From Thamnaconus septentrionalis (taxonomy: Eukaryota; Chordata; Actinopteri; Tetraodontiformes; Monacanthidae), in contig CM020511.1 in NCBI GenBank assembly GCA_009823395.1, positions 16,979,501 through 17,043,500 of the forward strand: a stretch of 64,000 bases of DNA, written 5' to 3'. A program made the position numbers and the translations under genes. The notes under the pieces were generated by a model. That model ran no database searches. It saw only the letters and a program-made list of their open reading frames with translations, and had not been told where the DNA came from. Each line of letters starts with the position of its first letter. Position 1 is the first letter of the stretch. This document shows, one piece after another, positions 1-9,594 of this stretch.

Positions 1-79
1 AACCCGCGGCGAAAAAAAAAAAAATGCAAAAAGTCAGAGGCAGCCGCCGCAGCGCAGATCCTCCTCCACTGTAGAAGAG

Positions 80-330
80 TATGAAAAATCCGAAATCAAT
101 ATTTATTTAGTCATACGTGTAATAAACAAAGAGCATGACATCAAGGCTTTTTCGCCCCCTCAGTTATTCAATTCAACGAGGCAATTTGCTCCACCAGAAA
201 AGATTTAGCAGTTCCCAACCCTCAACCAATGCAATACAGGAACTCCGGCATTATTCAGGGGCTAAATTCTGCGGGGAGGAAATAGATGAGAAATCAATAG
301 CTGTTTCCTTCATTCATGCTGGGTGATATA
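80..330. promoter_or_regulatory. Candidate conserved non-coding element upstream of irx2
   Basis: Unique, AT-balanced sequence about 3.5 kb upstream of the irx2 start, free of microsatellites, with homeodomain- and Sox-like words (cgtgtaataaacaaagag, attattcagg). A 63-codon open frame overlaps it but resembles no family. The call is a visual judgement from composition; a cross-fish alignment would decide it. Confidence 0.35.
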
Positions 331-439
331 TATATATTTATATCATTTTTTTTTTTCCTCCATAAAAGTACTGGAGCCGGTGAGAGTATATCTGAGTGGA
401 GGTAAAAACAACAACACCAAAAAACAACTTAGAAATGGA

Positions 440-770
440 TTTCTACAATTGAATACATATTTATTTGTGACAAATGTTGTTTACCGGGTATCCTAATTGT
501 GTTTCTCATATCGTATCTAGATTAGAGGCCTCCGAAAATAAGGAAATGTCATTAAAGTGCGACATCTGCCAACATTTCCTCTCTGTTCATATACAGAAGG
601 TGTTTTTGTTTCGCACCGGAGGCCTGCGGAGTCTCCAAAAACTGCAGAAAACGTGAGATTAAATGATTAAACCGCATCGCTGCTATGCTTTTGTTGGTGA
701 GGCCAATTCCAAATATTGCATCCAGACAACAAATAAACAGAGCGCGGTGTTGTTATCCCCGGGACACGGT
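440..770. promoter_or_regulatory. Candidate conserved non-coding element
   Basis: Second unique AT-rich island upstream of irx2, with words such as tatcctaattgtgtttc and gacaacaaataaacag. No coding family is recognisable. It sits between the first island and a pyrimidine-rich stretch at 820-930. Inferred from composition only. Confidence 0.3.
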
Positions 771-1029
771 GGTAAAAGTCACTATGTCTGATTTATGGAC
801 AGGATAAGATAGGTTTTAGTCGACTTGTACCTTTACCCTTTACCATCTGCCTCTGCACTCTCTATCGTCTGTCACTAAGTCTGCCCCCCTGTCCATCAAT
901 CTCCTCTCTTGCATCTCCTGGAGCTCAATCAGACTGAAACTAAAATATCTCTGCTGCTACCAGCCATCTGAAACTGAGACCTGGAATGTACGACTACGCA
1001 GTTCAACACGCACACTTGCGCGCGCGCAG

Positions 1030-1057
1030 ACACACACACACACACACACACACACAC
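1030..1057. repeat. (CA)n microsatellite
   Basis: About 14 uninterrupted CA units, flanked on the left by alternating CG/GC (gcgcgcgc), so the whole tract alternates purine and pyrimidine. Confidence 0.95.
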
Positions 1058-1059
1058 TT

Positions 1060-2210
1060 AGACTCAGAGTTCTACACCTTAACAGGCTGACAGGTGCACT
1101 TTCACACCGACAATATGCAGATGACATTTACATGCGCGCACATATACTCTCACCATTAAATACACTTACACACATTCCGCACGCAGAGGATAGAGAAAAA
1201 AAAATGGACCTGACAGATTTTCACCCCTCCTCTTTGAGCATGCACGTGCACGCACTCACGCTCGGAGTGCAGCGTGTGATACTGAGCTAAGTTTGTCTTT
1301 GGTCTGTGTGTAGAGGAGACAGTGCCCCCTGGTGTTGGACCGTCAGAACTCCCAACCGGCTCTGTCTGTGGCCGTACCTCTGTTGAAGGGACTAATTTGG
1401 GCCTGTTCGTCTGAAATTGATTAGTTATGTCTGGAATAAAGGAACGTTTCGTCCTCTCAGGGGCGACCCTCACACTCACCTCGTCGCAGTTTATTTATTT
1501 TTTTTTTTTTCATATACAGGTGGGGTTAAAATATGCACCTCACCGCGAGACACGTGTCAAACTTTGTCTGAGCTGCAAACAATGTGACACTTTTGTTAAT
1601 GTTCAGTCGAGGAATTTAGATGTTGTTCAAGTCTTAAACATTCACCAGTCGTTTATTTGAATTGCAAGTGTGTAGCAGGTACAACTCACCGTGCAAACAT
1701 ATTAAATTTTAAATCTTTGACTAATATTTATGTATCCCTGAATCATGCTGTGCATTTAAAAAAAAAAAGATATAGTAAATGAACTGCATAAAACTCATTT
1801 ATTTCTGCACACACTACTTCCCATATTTAAATTCCCATTCAGACATGAACAAGATAATAATTTGGTCCTTGTAACAGTATTTTAAAACCTTTTTTTTTTA
1901 AGTTTTGTCTTTTATTAACGTGTTTGAGAACACACATATGTAAAATCGCACTTCAGTATTTCATTTGAATGCTCTAAAAGTGTTTATCTGGAAAAAAAAA
2001 TATGTACAGGGCGTCTCTTTAGAAAGTGCATTAAATTTAGTCTTCTCATTGGAATCGAATCTGGAATGGCAGGCAACATTGTGTTTTGATTAAAACGAAA
2101 AACAACAGCGGTGTGTAAACATGTGAGCCTCTCATCTGCTCTATATAAAGACATTATTTTGGTGGTATAAATAACCCGGACATTCCTGCATAATTATCAG
2201 GGCCCAGTTG
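1060..2210. other. Upstream non-coding stretch without recognisable gene
   Basis: Mixed-composition then AT-rich sequence. Open frames here are short and mutually unsupported. Two TATA-like words lie near its end (2142-2150 and 2165-2173). I see no repeat family or conserved protein. Confidence 0.6.
2142..2173 (+). promoter_or_regulatory. Pair of TATA-like boxes
   Basis: TATATAAAG at 2142-2150 and TATAAATAA at 2165-2173, about 1.65 kb upstream of the irx2 ATG. They could mark a distal or alternative promoter, but such AT words arise by chance in AT-rich DNA and no downstream exon can be tied to them. Confidence 0.2.
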
Positions 2211-2264
2211 TGTTGAACCCGTCCTGTTGCTGCTTCCAACACACAGCCAGGACTGCGCGCCGCC

Positions 2265-2301
<37 letters not shown>
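2265..2301. repeat. (GCA)12 trinucleotide repeat
   Basis: Twelve perfect GCA/CAG units in non-coding DNA about 1.5 kb upstream of irx2. The open frame spanning it encodes polyserine only because of the repeat and is not considered a gene. Confidence 0.95.
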
Positions 2302-2302
<1 letters not shown>

Positions 2303-2767
2303 CACCTGATGAATGAACACTCTCAGTCGGCCGGTGAGGACGGCTGCTGCCGGGTCACTCAGCCCGCTGCTGCTTTTCAGGTTTCAGCTTTCCAACGTCT
2401 CAGACGCGCGTAATCACAATTTGTTCCCACCACATTTTTGCACTTTTTTCTTCTTTTTGGAAGCGCACGTGGGGACACGTGACCACACAGACTGTGCAAA
2501 AACACTCTGGCGAAGTGTTTGAGCAAAAAAGAAAAAAGAAAAACTCCAAAACTCAAAACTCACCCTAAGAGCACGGCGCGCGGCCGCAGACACTTCTCAC
2601 ATCGCGATTACCACCGGCAGCAACAACCAGCTTATTAAAGCTCACAGTGGTAATTGTATAATAATAATGGATGAGGAGCATTAGAGATGCGCTAAGTGCT
2701 TGTAAATTATAAGGGAGCGAGCCAAGACGTGTGCGCAGCGGGCGTAACGAGCGCGCCTCCCCAACGT

Positions 2768-2770
<3 letters not shown>

Positions 2771-2835
<65 letters not shown>
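2771..2835. repeat. (TC)32 microsatellite
   Basis: Uninterrupted TC tract about 1 kb upstream of the irx2 ATG. It creates arginine/glutamate-repeat open frames on the minus strand that are artefacts. Long polypurine/polypyrimidine mirror tracts of this kind can adopt triplex (H-DNA) structure. Confidence 0.95.
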
Positions 2836-2839
<4 letters not shown>

Positions 2840-3279
2840 GTCCGCGTTGGATCGCTGGGCTGACGGAATCACCAGCTGCATATGGAGAGCACTGGCCGCT
2901 TTTGCAACACACACACACACACCACCGCACCCCCTCCCCAACCCTACAAGGGGGTGGGATGTGTAACAACGCTGACCTGTAAGCAGGACAAAATAACAAC
3001 AAACAATCTCCACACACGTCAAATATCCCTCATATTTATTGGAAATAAAGTAGACTTAAAAAATAAATAAATAAACATGGAATATCCAATTTGATATGCA
3101 CGTATCGAAAAAAATTGAACCCAGAATATCATACTGAAATAATAATTCATAATTGCAATGAGTATTATAGAACGACTGAAATCTTCCTTTTCACGCCTGG
3201 ATCTGTATTAAACTGTCTTCTGCCTTGGAATAAAACCTTCCTTTGTATCGCCACCAAGACAAGCCGAGCCACTGGCGGG

Positions 3280-3620
3280 CTGAGTGAGCTCTCCTCCTCC
3301 GTCCCTCCCTCCCTCCTACTTTTTGCAGTGTGTGCCTCGCGAGCCTCGCCTCGCTCCGACTCCGGGGCTCCATTTCTGTGAGGCGGAAAGTGGGCGGGGA
3401 CAGGATATTCAGATGAGCCGGAGTGACAGCTCCAGTTTCCCCCAATGCTCAGCGTGTCTGAAAGTCCACTGGCTCCTTCTCCTCTCCCAACTCCTCACTT
3501 CACAGCGCTGCGCACTAAAAACATCGGACGCTAGGGGATCGAGACGCACGCCACATTGCCTCTATGAGGGCACTTTAACAGATCTTTCGGGAGGGTTTTT
3601 TTTTTCCCGGTAAGGGGGCT
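3280..3620 (+). promoter_or_regulatory. irx2a: Probable irx2 proximal promoter and leader
   Basis: CpG-containing sequence directly upstream of the coding start. It carries a GC box (GTGGGCGGGG, 3390-3399), followed by gatattcagatgagccg and a pyrimidine-rich stretch at 3470-3505. No TATA box lies at a suitable distance, so a GC-box-driven, possibly dispersed start is likely. The exact transcription start cannot be read from the sequence. The word ccg|gtaagg at 3607-3615 looks like a splice donor and could start a 5' leader intron. Confidence 0.5.
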
Positions 3621-3736
3621 GTGGAGGGAGGCTTTTTATTATTGTCATTTACTAATGAGTCCTCGCGCCGCCGATTATTGAGTTGATTGTTTATTATTTG
3701 GTCACTTGTTACCAGACGCCTCTGTGCGTTGGGGTC

Positions 3737-3766
3737 TTTATTTATTTATTTATTTATTTATTTTAT
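3737..3766 (+). repeat. (TTTA)n repeat in the irx2 5' leader region
   Basis: About seven TTTA units lie 45-75 bases upstream of the start codon. In mature mRNA this would be an AU-rich leader. It would be absent if a leader intron from 3610 to about 3797 is spliced out. Confidence 0.9.
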
Positions 3767-3811
3767 ACCTCCCTTTTTTTTGGAACCGGCGATCCAGTCC
3801 CGCGTTCACCA

Positions 3812-4051
3812 ATGTCCTATCCTCAGGGTTACCTCTACCAGCCTCCGGGCTCCCTTGCGCTTTATTCGTGTCCGGCATACGGGGCCTCGGCTCTGGCTGC
3901 CCCGCGGAACGAAGACTTGGCCCGGTCGTCGTCCGGATCAGCCTTCAGCCCTTATCCCGGATCGGCTGCTTTCTCCGCCTCGGCCGGTGCCGGCTTCTCC
4001 AGCCCACTGTCATATTCCGCAGACCCAACCGGAGGATTTCCATCATACATG
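3812..4051 (+). CDS. irx2a: Iroquois homeobox protein Irx2, coding exon 1
   Basis: Encodes residues 1-80 of an Iroquois-class TALE homeodomain transcription factor, a nuclear DNA-binding regulator that in vertebrates patterns neural tissue, limb/fin, heart and other organs. The start [20 protein letters not shown] is the hallmark shared by Irx2 and Irx5. The following [20 protein letters not shown] and [14 protein letters not shown] match Irx2 better than Irx5. The ATG at 3812 is chosen because the family begins exactly there; an in-frame upstream ATG at 3683 adds only unrelated residues. The exon ends at the TAC ATG codons before a consensus donor (gtaagaaa) at 4052, phase 0, matching the family's break after the FPSYM motif. 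Confidence 0.95.
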
Positions 4052-5272
4052 GTAAGAAACGTCGCAGCATATCAATTTATGATTTTTAGACAGTGAGGAT
4101 CTAACGCGTGTGACGGCGAGTTTAGATCTGTGGATGCGTTAAAAGAAGAAGAAGAAGCCGCGCTGCGCTTTCGGTTGCGATCAGCTGAACGTAAACGGTT
4201 GCAGAACTTTGACTGACATTCACGGGGCTCATGTTTGTCTTGTGCAAGCTATAAAAGCGGAGCCGGTCGTCTTAAATGGGATTTTTAAAGCTCGCATTGT
4301 TCAAGTGTGACCGCTGGCTTGACCGGCGCTTTAGGCTCTCGGCGGTGATGATAATGGGCAAACAGAGCAGCGCACCGGGGTCGTTTTATTCCGCATTTTC
4401 TCTCCACACACTAGTTAATTTATGTCACGGAAAATTAATATAGCATATCGCAATCCATCACCCTTTCTCCCCCCATCAGCGGAAACTCATTAAAATCGCC
4501 TCCAGATGAAGTCTCTGGCTTTATTCAAACGCGGTTATTTCTAAAACATAATAAGCATGAGTGTGATGTCAATGTCAAATGGAGCAATTTAAGTTATTTT
4601 CATTATAATTAGTATTATTTTTTATTATTATTTAGGAAAGGTGCATATCAAGTGATTAACTAATATTGCTCCATCAGAGAAGATATGTTCACACACCGGA
4701 GCTGCTGTTGCAGCAAAGCAAAAAGCAGCCACATGGATTAAAATATGGGCGTGATTAGGGAAAATTGAAATTTCCCTTTTTATTATCTTTACGCCTTATT
4801 AACAGGGCCCCCCGTTATTAGTTAATCCGATAATGATCTTAACCATTAGTAAACCATTTGTCTGCGGCCTGTCTTCAAGCACGGTGTTTATTTTAGCGTC
4901 TGTGTGCATTTATAATCATATGTTTTAGAGTGCAACCGAGTGTAAGAATGGGAAATATAATATAGTTTGAAAATGTGTTTTTATTGTATTTAATAAACAG
5001 TTCCGCAGTGCATCGATTTAGGATATTTTCAGTCAGAAGTAAAATGATTTGAATTAAGTCATCACGTTTCACCTTTCTTCTTCCTTTATTGAGTCACTGA
5101 TAATCGAATTAAAGTGTGTTTGTAATTGCGGTAATAAAACAGCTATAGACTCGGCCACCGTTTTAAAACGAGGATTGTTTTGCCACAGTTTTTATTTATT
5201 CCAACACACAGACATGTCATTGACTTTCCCCCTCCACCATTCCTCTTTTCAAACCAACTTCCCCCCATGCAG
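4052..5272 (+). other. irx2a: irx2 intron 1 with candidate conserved element
   Basis: A 1.22-kb intron bounded by gtaaga and a pyrimidine-rich tract ending ccccatgcag. The 4740-4960 part is AT-rich, unique and dense in homeodomain-like cores (gttattagttaatccgataa, cttaaccattagtaaac), with a small inverted repeat AGGGAAA...TTTCCCT at 4757-4777. This is a plausible intronic enhancer, inferred without alignment. Confidence 0.8.
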
Positions 5273-5678
5273 AGCTCTCCGTATGACGCGCACGCCACAG
5301 GCATCGCCGGGGCGCTGAGCTACCATCCGTACGGGAGTCCGGGCTACCCCTACCAGCTCAACGACCCGGCTTACCGCAAGAACGCCACCAGGGACGCCAC
5401 GACCACCCTGAAGGCCTGGCTGCAGGAGCACAGGAAGAACCCGTACCCGACCAAAGGGGAGAAGATCATGCTGGCCATCATCACCAAGATGACCCTGACG
5501 CAGGTGTCAACGTGGTTCGCCAACGCCCGGCGGCGGCTCAAGAAGGAGAACAAGATGACGTGGGCGCCGCGGAATAAGAGCGAGGACGAGGACGAGGAGG
5601 ACGCGGACGGCGAGAGGAAGGAGGCGGAGCGCTCGGAGAAAGGCCTGGACAACAGCGAGGCGTCGGCGGAAGATGAAG
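5273..5678 (+). CDS. irx2a: Irx2 coding exon 2, TALE homeodomain
   Basis: Encodes residues 81-215 plus the first base of codon 216. It carries [13 protein letters not shown], the YHPYGS stretch, and then the Irx TALE homeodomain at about residues 111-174. The three-residue loop extension [12 protein letters not shown] and recognition helix [14 protein letters not shown] (161-174) are intact, including the invariant W, F, N and R of helix 3. An acidic tail ([13 protein letters not shown]) and SAEDEG follow, as in vertebrate Irx2. Helix 1 reads KAWLQEH rather than the KAWLNEH usual in Irx2. The acceptor is catgcag at 5266-5272. The donor is GAAG|gtgggg at 5679, phase 1. Homeodomain and flanks leave no doubt about the family. 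The sequence is CpG-rich, as usual for Irx exons. Confidence 0.97.
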
Positions 5679-6321
5679 GTGGGGAGTCATGTGGAGACCG
5701 AGCCAATGATCCATTTAACAATTCAAGGGGGGTATAGGACGTGGGAGGGGGAGGGAAGAGGGGGACAGGGGGTGATGGAGTGGGGAGGGGGGGGGGGGGG
5801 CACCCCAGTTTATTTACTGCTCAACTTAGGAAGGCTATCGTGGTCATATTTGAAGGATTAATAGCACTTTTAATTTCGTTTAAATAGTGTGATAAAAAAA
5901 ATCAAATGTGAATTTATTGTCTGAAACTATATTTCCCTACGAGGTCAAATATATAATTTGTTTAGTTTATTTCACGGACCCTCCTCATAAATTTAACTGA
6001 ATTTAGGAATTTTTTTTTTTTCTTGTTTTCGACATGATAAATGGGAGGTCACTTGCAAAGCTGCCCCTCGGTGATCCACCTGGGCGCTCGGGCTGCCTCG
6101 GCGAAGCTGGAATGTTATTGTTAATGCATTGATTCTCCACTGATTTATTTATGAATTAATGAGCGTTGTTGCCACATTAAAATTTAATTGCAGCCCCCGT
6201 TTCACTGTAGCGAAGGTGTGTTTGAATATTAGAAGAAAGACGAATCAGCTTTCAAAATCATTTATTTTTTGTCGACATCAAATTTGCCTTTTGGTTTAAA
6301 GTAGAAAAACAAAATTATTAA

Positions 6322-6372
<51 letters not shown>

Positions 6373-6413
6373 AATAATAATAATAATAATTTCCCTTCTC
6401 TTATTTTTGCCAG
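5679..6413 (+). other. irx2a: irx2 intron 2
   Basis: A 735-base intron. It begins with G-rich sequence (a run of G at 5784-5799). It contains a unique AT-rich island at about 6100-6225 (ttattgttaatgcattg, gaattaatgagcgttg, taaaatttaattgcagc) that may be a conserved element. It ends with a long ATT/AAT tract and the acceptor ttatttttgccag at 6401-6413. Confidence 0.8.
6322..6390. repeat. (ATT)16(AAT)7 self-complementary microsatellite
   Basis: Sixteen ATT units (6322-6369) switch directly into seven AAT units (6370-6390). The last 21 bases of the first block are the reverse complement of the second, giving a potential 21-bp hairpin. It ends only 23 bases before exon 3 and so lies where the branch point and polypyrimidine tract are expected. 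Confidence 0.95.
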
Positions 6414-7349
6414 GTATCAGCCTTCACGTGGATTCTCTGACGGACCACTCGTGCTCGGCCGAGTCTGACGGGGAGAAGGTGAGCTGCCAGGGGGGCGAGC
6501 AGGGCTCCGATCAGGCCGACGACAAATGCACCGAGGACGGTGACGAGCGCAGACACGAGCCGAGGTCCCTGCAGCTCTCGCCCAAGCCCATCATCGCCTC
6601 GTCGCCTCTCACGGGAGTGGAAGCTCCGGTCCTCGGCCACCACAACCAACACCACCCGCCGCACCACCACCACCTGCACCACCATCACCACCACAACCTC
6701 CATCACCTCCAGCAGCTCCACAGCCAGCGGGAGGATTTGGTCCGGAGCCTCGTCAGCGGCGCGGCCAACAAATCGGCTTCGTCCAGCCCTGACGGCAGAC
6801 CCCCATCGGGGCCCCCCCAGACCCCCATAGCCAAGCCCAAACTGTGGTCTCTGGCGGAGATTGCTACCTCGGACCAAAAGCAGCAACAGCAGCAGCAGCA
6901 GCCGGGCCAGCCTGTCCCCCCCGGCTGCCCCTCCTCCAGCGGTGGTCTCCTCACTCCCCCCACGCCTTCCAGCGGCTCCCCGGCCGCCACCTCTCCGTCC
7001 CTCTACCAGGCCCCCTCCATCCTCGGAAGACCCATTTATTACACGTCTCCCTTTTACAGCAATTACACAAACTACGGCAACTTCGGCGCCTTGCAGGGCC
7101 AGGGGATCCTGCGATACACCAACTCGTCCGGCGTCAACCTCGCAGCCGCCGCTGCTGCCGCGGCGGCGGCGGCTGCGGCGGCCGCGAACGAGGGTCTGGG
7201 CTCCTCTCAACACGCTCTGGAGGCAAGCACGAACCCCAAGAACAGGCCAGACTCCCCCCTCGTTAAAAGCAACCCCGGCCAGATTGTTATTGTCGAGCAG
7301 CAGCAGCAGCAGCAGCACTTTAGAGCCGTGAATTTAGAGGCGAAGAAAG
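6414..7349 (+). CDS. irx2a: Irx2 coding exon 3, C-terminal regulatory region
   Basis: Encodes residue 216 (split codon) to 527 plus one base. It opens with GISLHVDSLTDHSCSAESDGEK, which identifies Irx2. The conserved Irx motif KPKLWSLAEIATSD is at residues 356-369, and the Irx2/5 motif RPIYYTSPFYSNYTNYG at about 421-437. Three low-complexity tracts are present: histidine-rich 291-313, glutamine 371-378 and alanine 459-473. A shorter glutamine run follows near 514. They make the protein longer than human IRX2 (about 471 aa). The exon ends AAG AAA G|gtacgt, phase 1, after residues NLEAKK, the place where vertebrate Irx2 and Irx5 have their last intron. Reading through the donor gives only GT and a stop at 7355-7357, so a fourth exon is expected. 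Confidence 0.95.
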
Positions 7350-7724
7350 GTACGTAGCCTGGGCGACGCTCCAGGCTGACGCGATGTCAAAAGCGGCTGA
7401 AGGTGTTCTAGAAATCTCACCTGGGGTGGAGGCAGAGAGAAAAGAAATGTGCTTCACCCGTTCCCCGCTGCAAAAAATAATAATAAATGAACTGCCCTTT
7501 GTGTGTCATTAAATGCAGTCGCCACCACGCACGGCACAAAGTGGCCACGGTGGAAAAGTTCGACGGAGGAGATCCAGCTGACGGCGTATTGACTCGTTGA
7601 GGCAGTTGAGGGAAGCGTCGCAGCGCATTTCCTCAAATCATTTCTAAGCTGTGTGTGTTTCTTTTTTTTTTCTTTCTTTTTACACATTTTTTGTTTTCGT
7701 TTTCTTTTTTAAAAACCTATCAAG

Positions 7725-7756
7725 ACACCTGCAGCGAGCGAGCGAGCGCGCGCTGA
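7725..7756 (+). CDS. irx2a: Candidate Irx2 terminal coding exon (unproven)
   Basis: A long T-rich tract (7659-7710) precedes two possible acceptors in the right phase. After caag at 7724 the frame reads DTCSERASAR then stops at 7754-7756. After ctgcag at 7734 it reads ASERARAETT then stops at 7764-7766. Vertebrate Irx2 proteins end with a short tail beginning roughly D-(A/T)-S-E after KK, so the D-T-x-S-E or A-S-E start is suggestive. The remaining conserved residues of that tail are not recognisable. Either this fish's tail has diverged or the true exon lies elsewhere before 9100. Confidence 0.28.
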
Positions 7757-7766
7757 AACCACGTGA

Positions 7767-9140
7767 GGGCTTCGGTGGGGGAGAACGGAGGCGTCGAATT
7801 AAAGCCCCACCAAAAGACGAGCGATCCGGCATGGTGACACGTGCGCGCGCGCGCACGTTGCCATGGCTTTTATCAGGATTTCGATTGCTAATGTTTCTCT
7901 GCGGGTGCACGTGTGTGCGTGTGTGTGATGTCCTGGTGCGCGTTGTGCGCACCTCCCCCTCATCCGGAGGATAATGACGTTTACGCACGGGGTCAGACAA
8001 AATGGCAGACCAATCAGTCAGCCCTCCACGTCACTAGGGGCTCTCCAAACTTTGCCCGCACGCAGGGCTTGATCTGCAGAATTAATTTATTTTCTATCAT
8101 TATTATTGTTGTTGTTGTTGTTGTTGTTGTTATGAGTTGTTTTTATTCGCTCATAATTGGGCAGTGGGTTTTTTTTTTTTAAGAAGCACTTGAAGTGAAG
8201 AGCGTTTTTTTTGTTTTTGTTTTATGTTTTAGTTGCACCAGTGACACAAGACGCGTTGTTTATGTTGAAATCATCTGATCGTACGGGAGTGAGGTCTTTC
8301 TTTTATTTCCACGGTCTGCAGGTAGGTGTCACAATTGCTTTGAGTATCAGGCGAGCAAGGGCCACCACCTTTTTCAAGCCCCTCTGAGCGTCACCCCTCA
8401 TAACCTCCACTCCAAACCGGATCTCGTGCCACCAGGAAAGAAAAAAAAAAAAAAGAAAAGAAAGAAAGGGGAAAAAGAAATGAGACCGGAATGAAAGCTG
8501 CTACCGCTTCCTGAGCTCCACGCCGGGCTGGGGGACTCGCTTCCGCTTCCTGCAACACGTTTTGTCACGTCGTCACCAATGAATCATGCAGGGTTTTTTT
8601 TTGCTCGTTTTGACGCTTCGTGGAATTTTAATGGTTTCATCCGCTGGTTTTTGCAAGAAACATTTTCCCATGATATGTGATTCACATGTTCTTCTCAGGT
8701 TCCTTTAGTTTGCTGATTTGCCATGCGTTTTTTTTTTTTTTTTACTATATATATATAGATATTCACGTGTGAGGCGGGCGGAAAAAAACAAACATAATTT
8801 GGCCTTTCTTGTGCATACGTGCTTTTATTGGAGGAGGAGGAGTCTGGGGATGCAGAACTGATGGAACTGAGGTGAACTTGAGGACTTCAAAGTGGAATAC
8901 CCGACATTTAGTATTTATTTTTGTAAGCGAGGGCAAAATGATGCCTGTAATTTATGCAAGTTGTATTGCAACAAGGGGAAAACTGATCTCAACTGTTTGT
9001 TATATACACTCGTATGTATAAAAGGGACGGTTTATATTTGAGACACATTGGGGTGGGAAAGGCTACACAATCTTGTTATCAGGAGAACTTTTACTAATTT
9101 ATATCTTTGAATGTAAATAAAAGAAAAAAAGAATAAAAAA
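7767..9140 (+). other. irx2a: Probable irx2 3' untranslated region
   Basis: Non-coding tract from the candidate stop to the poly(A) signals. It contains TG/CG-alternating sequence (7840-7930), a TTG repeat at 8107-8131, an A-rich stretch at 8438-8480, and an AT-rich final 250 bases typical of a 3' UTR. Part could be intron if the last exon starts later. Confidence 0.5.
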
Positions 9141-9165
9141 GCGCCGGTGTTGATGTGCTGGCAGA
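9112..9165 (+). terminator. irx2a: irx2 polyadenylation signals
   Basis: AATAAA at 9116-9121 and again at 9132-9137, followed by a GT-rich downstream element (ccggtgttgatgtgctgg, 9144-9161). Cleavage is expected near 9140-9150. The first hexamer overlaps TGTAAATA (9112-9119), a match to the Pumilio-binding consensus. Confidence 0.75.
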
Positions 9166-9594
9166 GTATGATATTCATTATTCAAATGAGAAAATATTAA
9201 ACTGTTTTCCCAACTATGACATCAATCCTGGTGAGTCATTTTTTTTTTTTAAACATTCATTTCAACCATTCACGCACTGAGGCGTTTTCTCACTCGTGCT
9301 TCTCCTTTGTCAGGCCAGCGCAGATGGGAAACGTTTGATGAATCTCACTTTTCATAAACATTATGAGTTTTCACAGATTGCACAATCCATTCCGTCTAAA
9401 TTGACTGCAATTTTCCTTTAGGGCCTCATTCGGCTCGGGGAATCTCCCTCGGCCACATATTCACGGCCTTGATTGGGATAAACGACGTACTTATTCTGTT
9501 TTTTTTCTCCGCCCTCCCTTCCCCCCCTCCTATTTTTTTCTCTCCTCACCACTCGCCCCCCCCACTTCGCCCCTGCCGCACACATTTATTTCTC

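Noticed and set aside
2565..3022. Minus-strand frames with long RE/ER repeats
   Set aside because: Produced entirely by the (TC)32 microsatellite; flanks have no family resemblance.
6401..7318. 305-codon open frame on the minus strand opposite irx2 exon 3
   Set aside because: Its composition mirrors the sense exon (runs of L, V and G from CAG, CAC and GCC repeats), and there is no recognisable domain. It is an antisense shadow.
8319..8440. Alternative irx2 last exon after the acceptor-like gtctgcag at 8319
   Set aside because: The phase-1 reading gives GRCHNCFEYQ and onward into poly-lysine, with no resemblance to an Irx tail.
8833..9021. Alternative irx2 last exon in the 70-codon frame ending at 9021
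   Set aside because: No polypyrimidine tract before the AG, and the residues do not resemble an Irx C-terminus; more likely 3' UTR.
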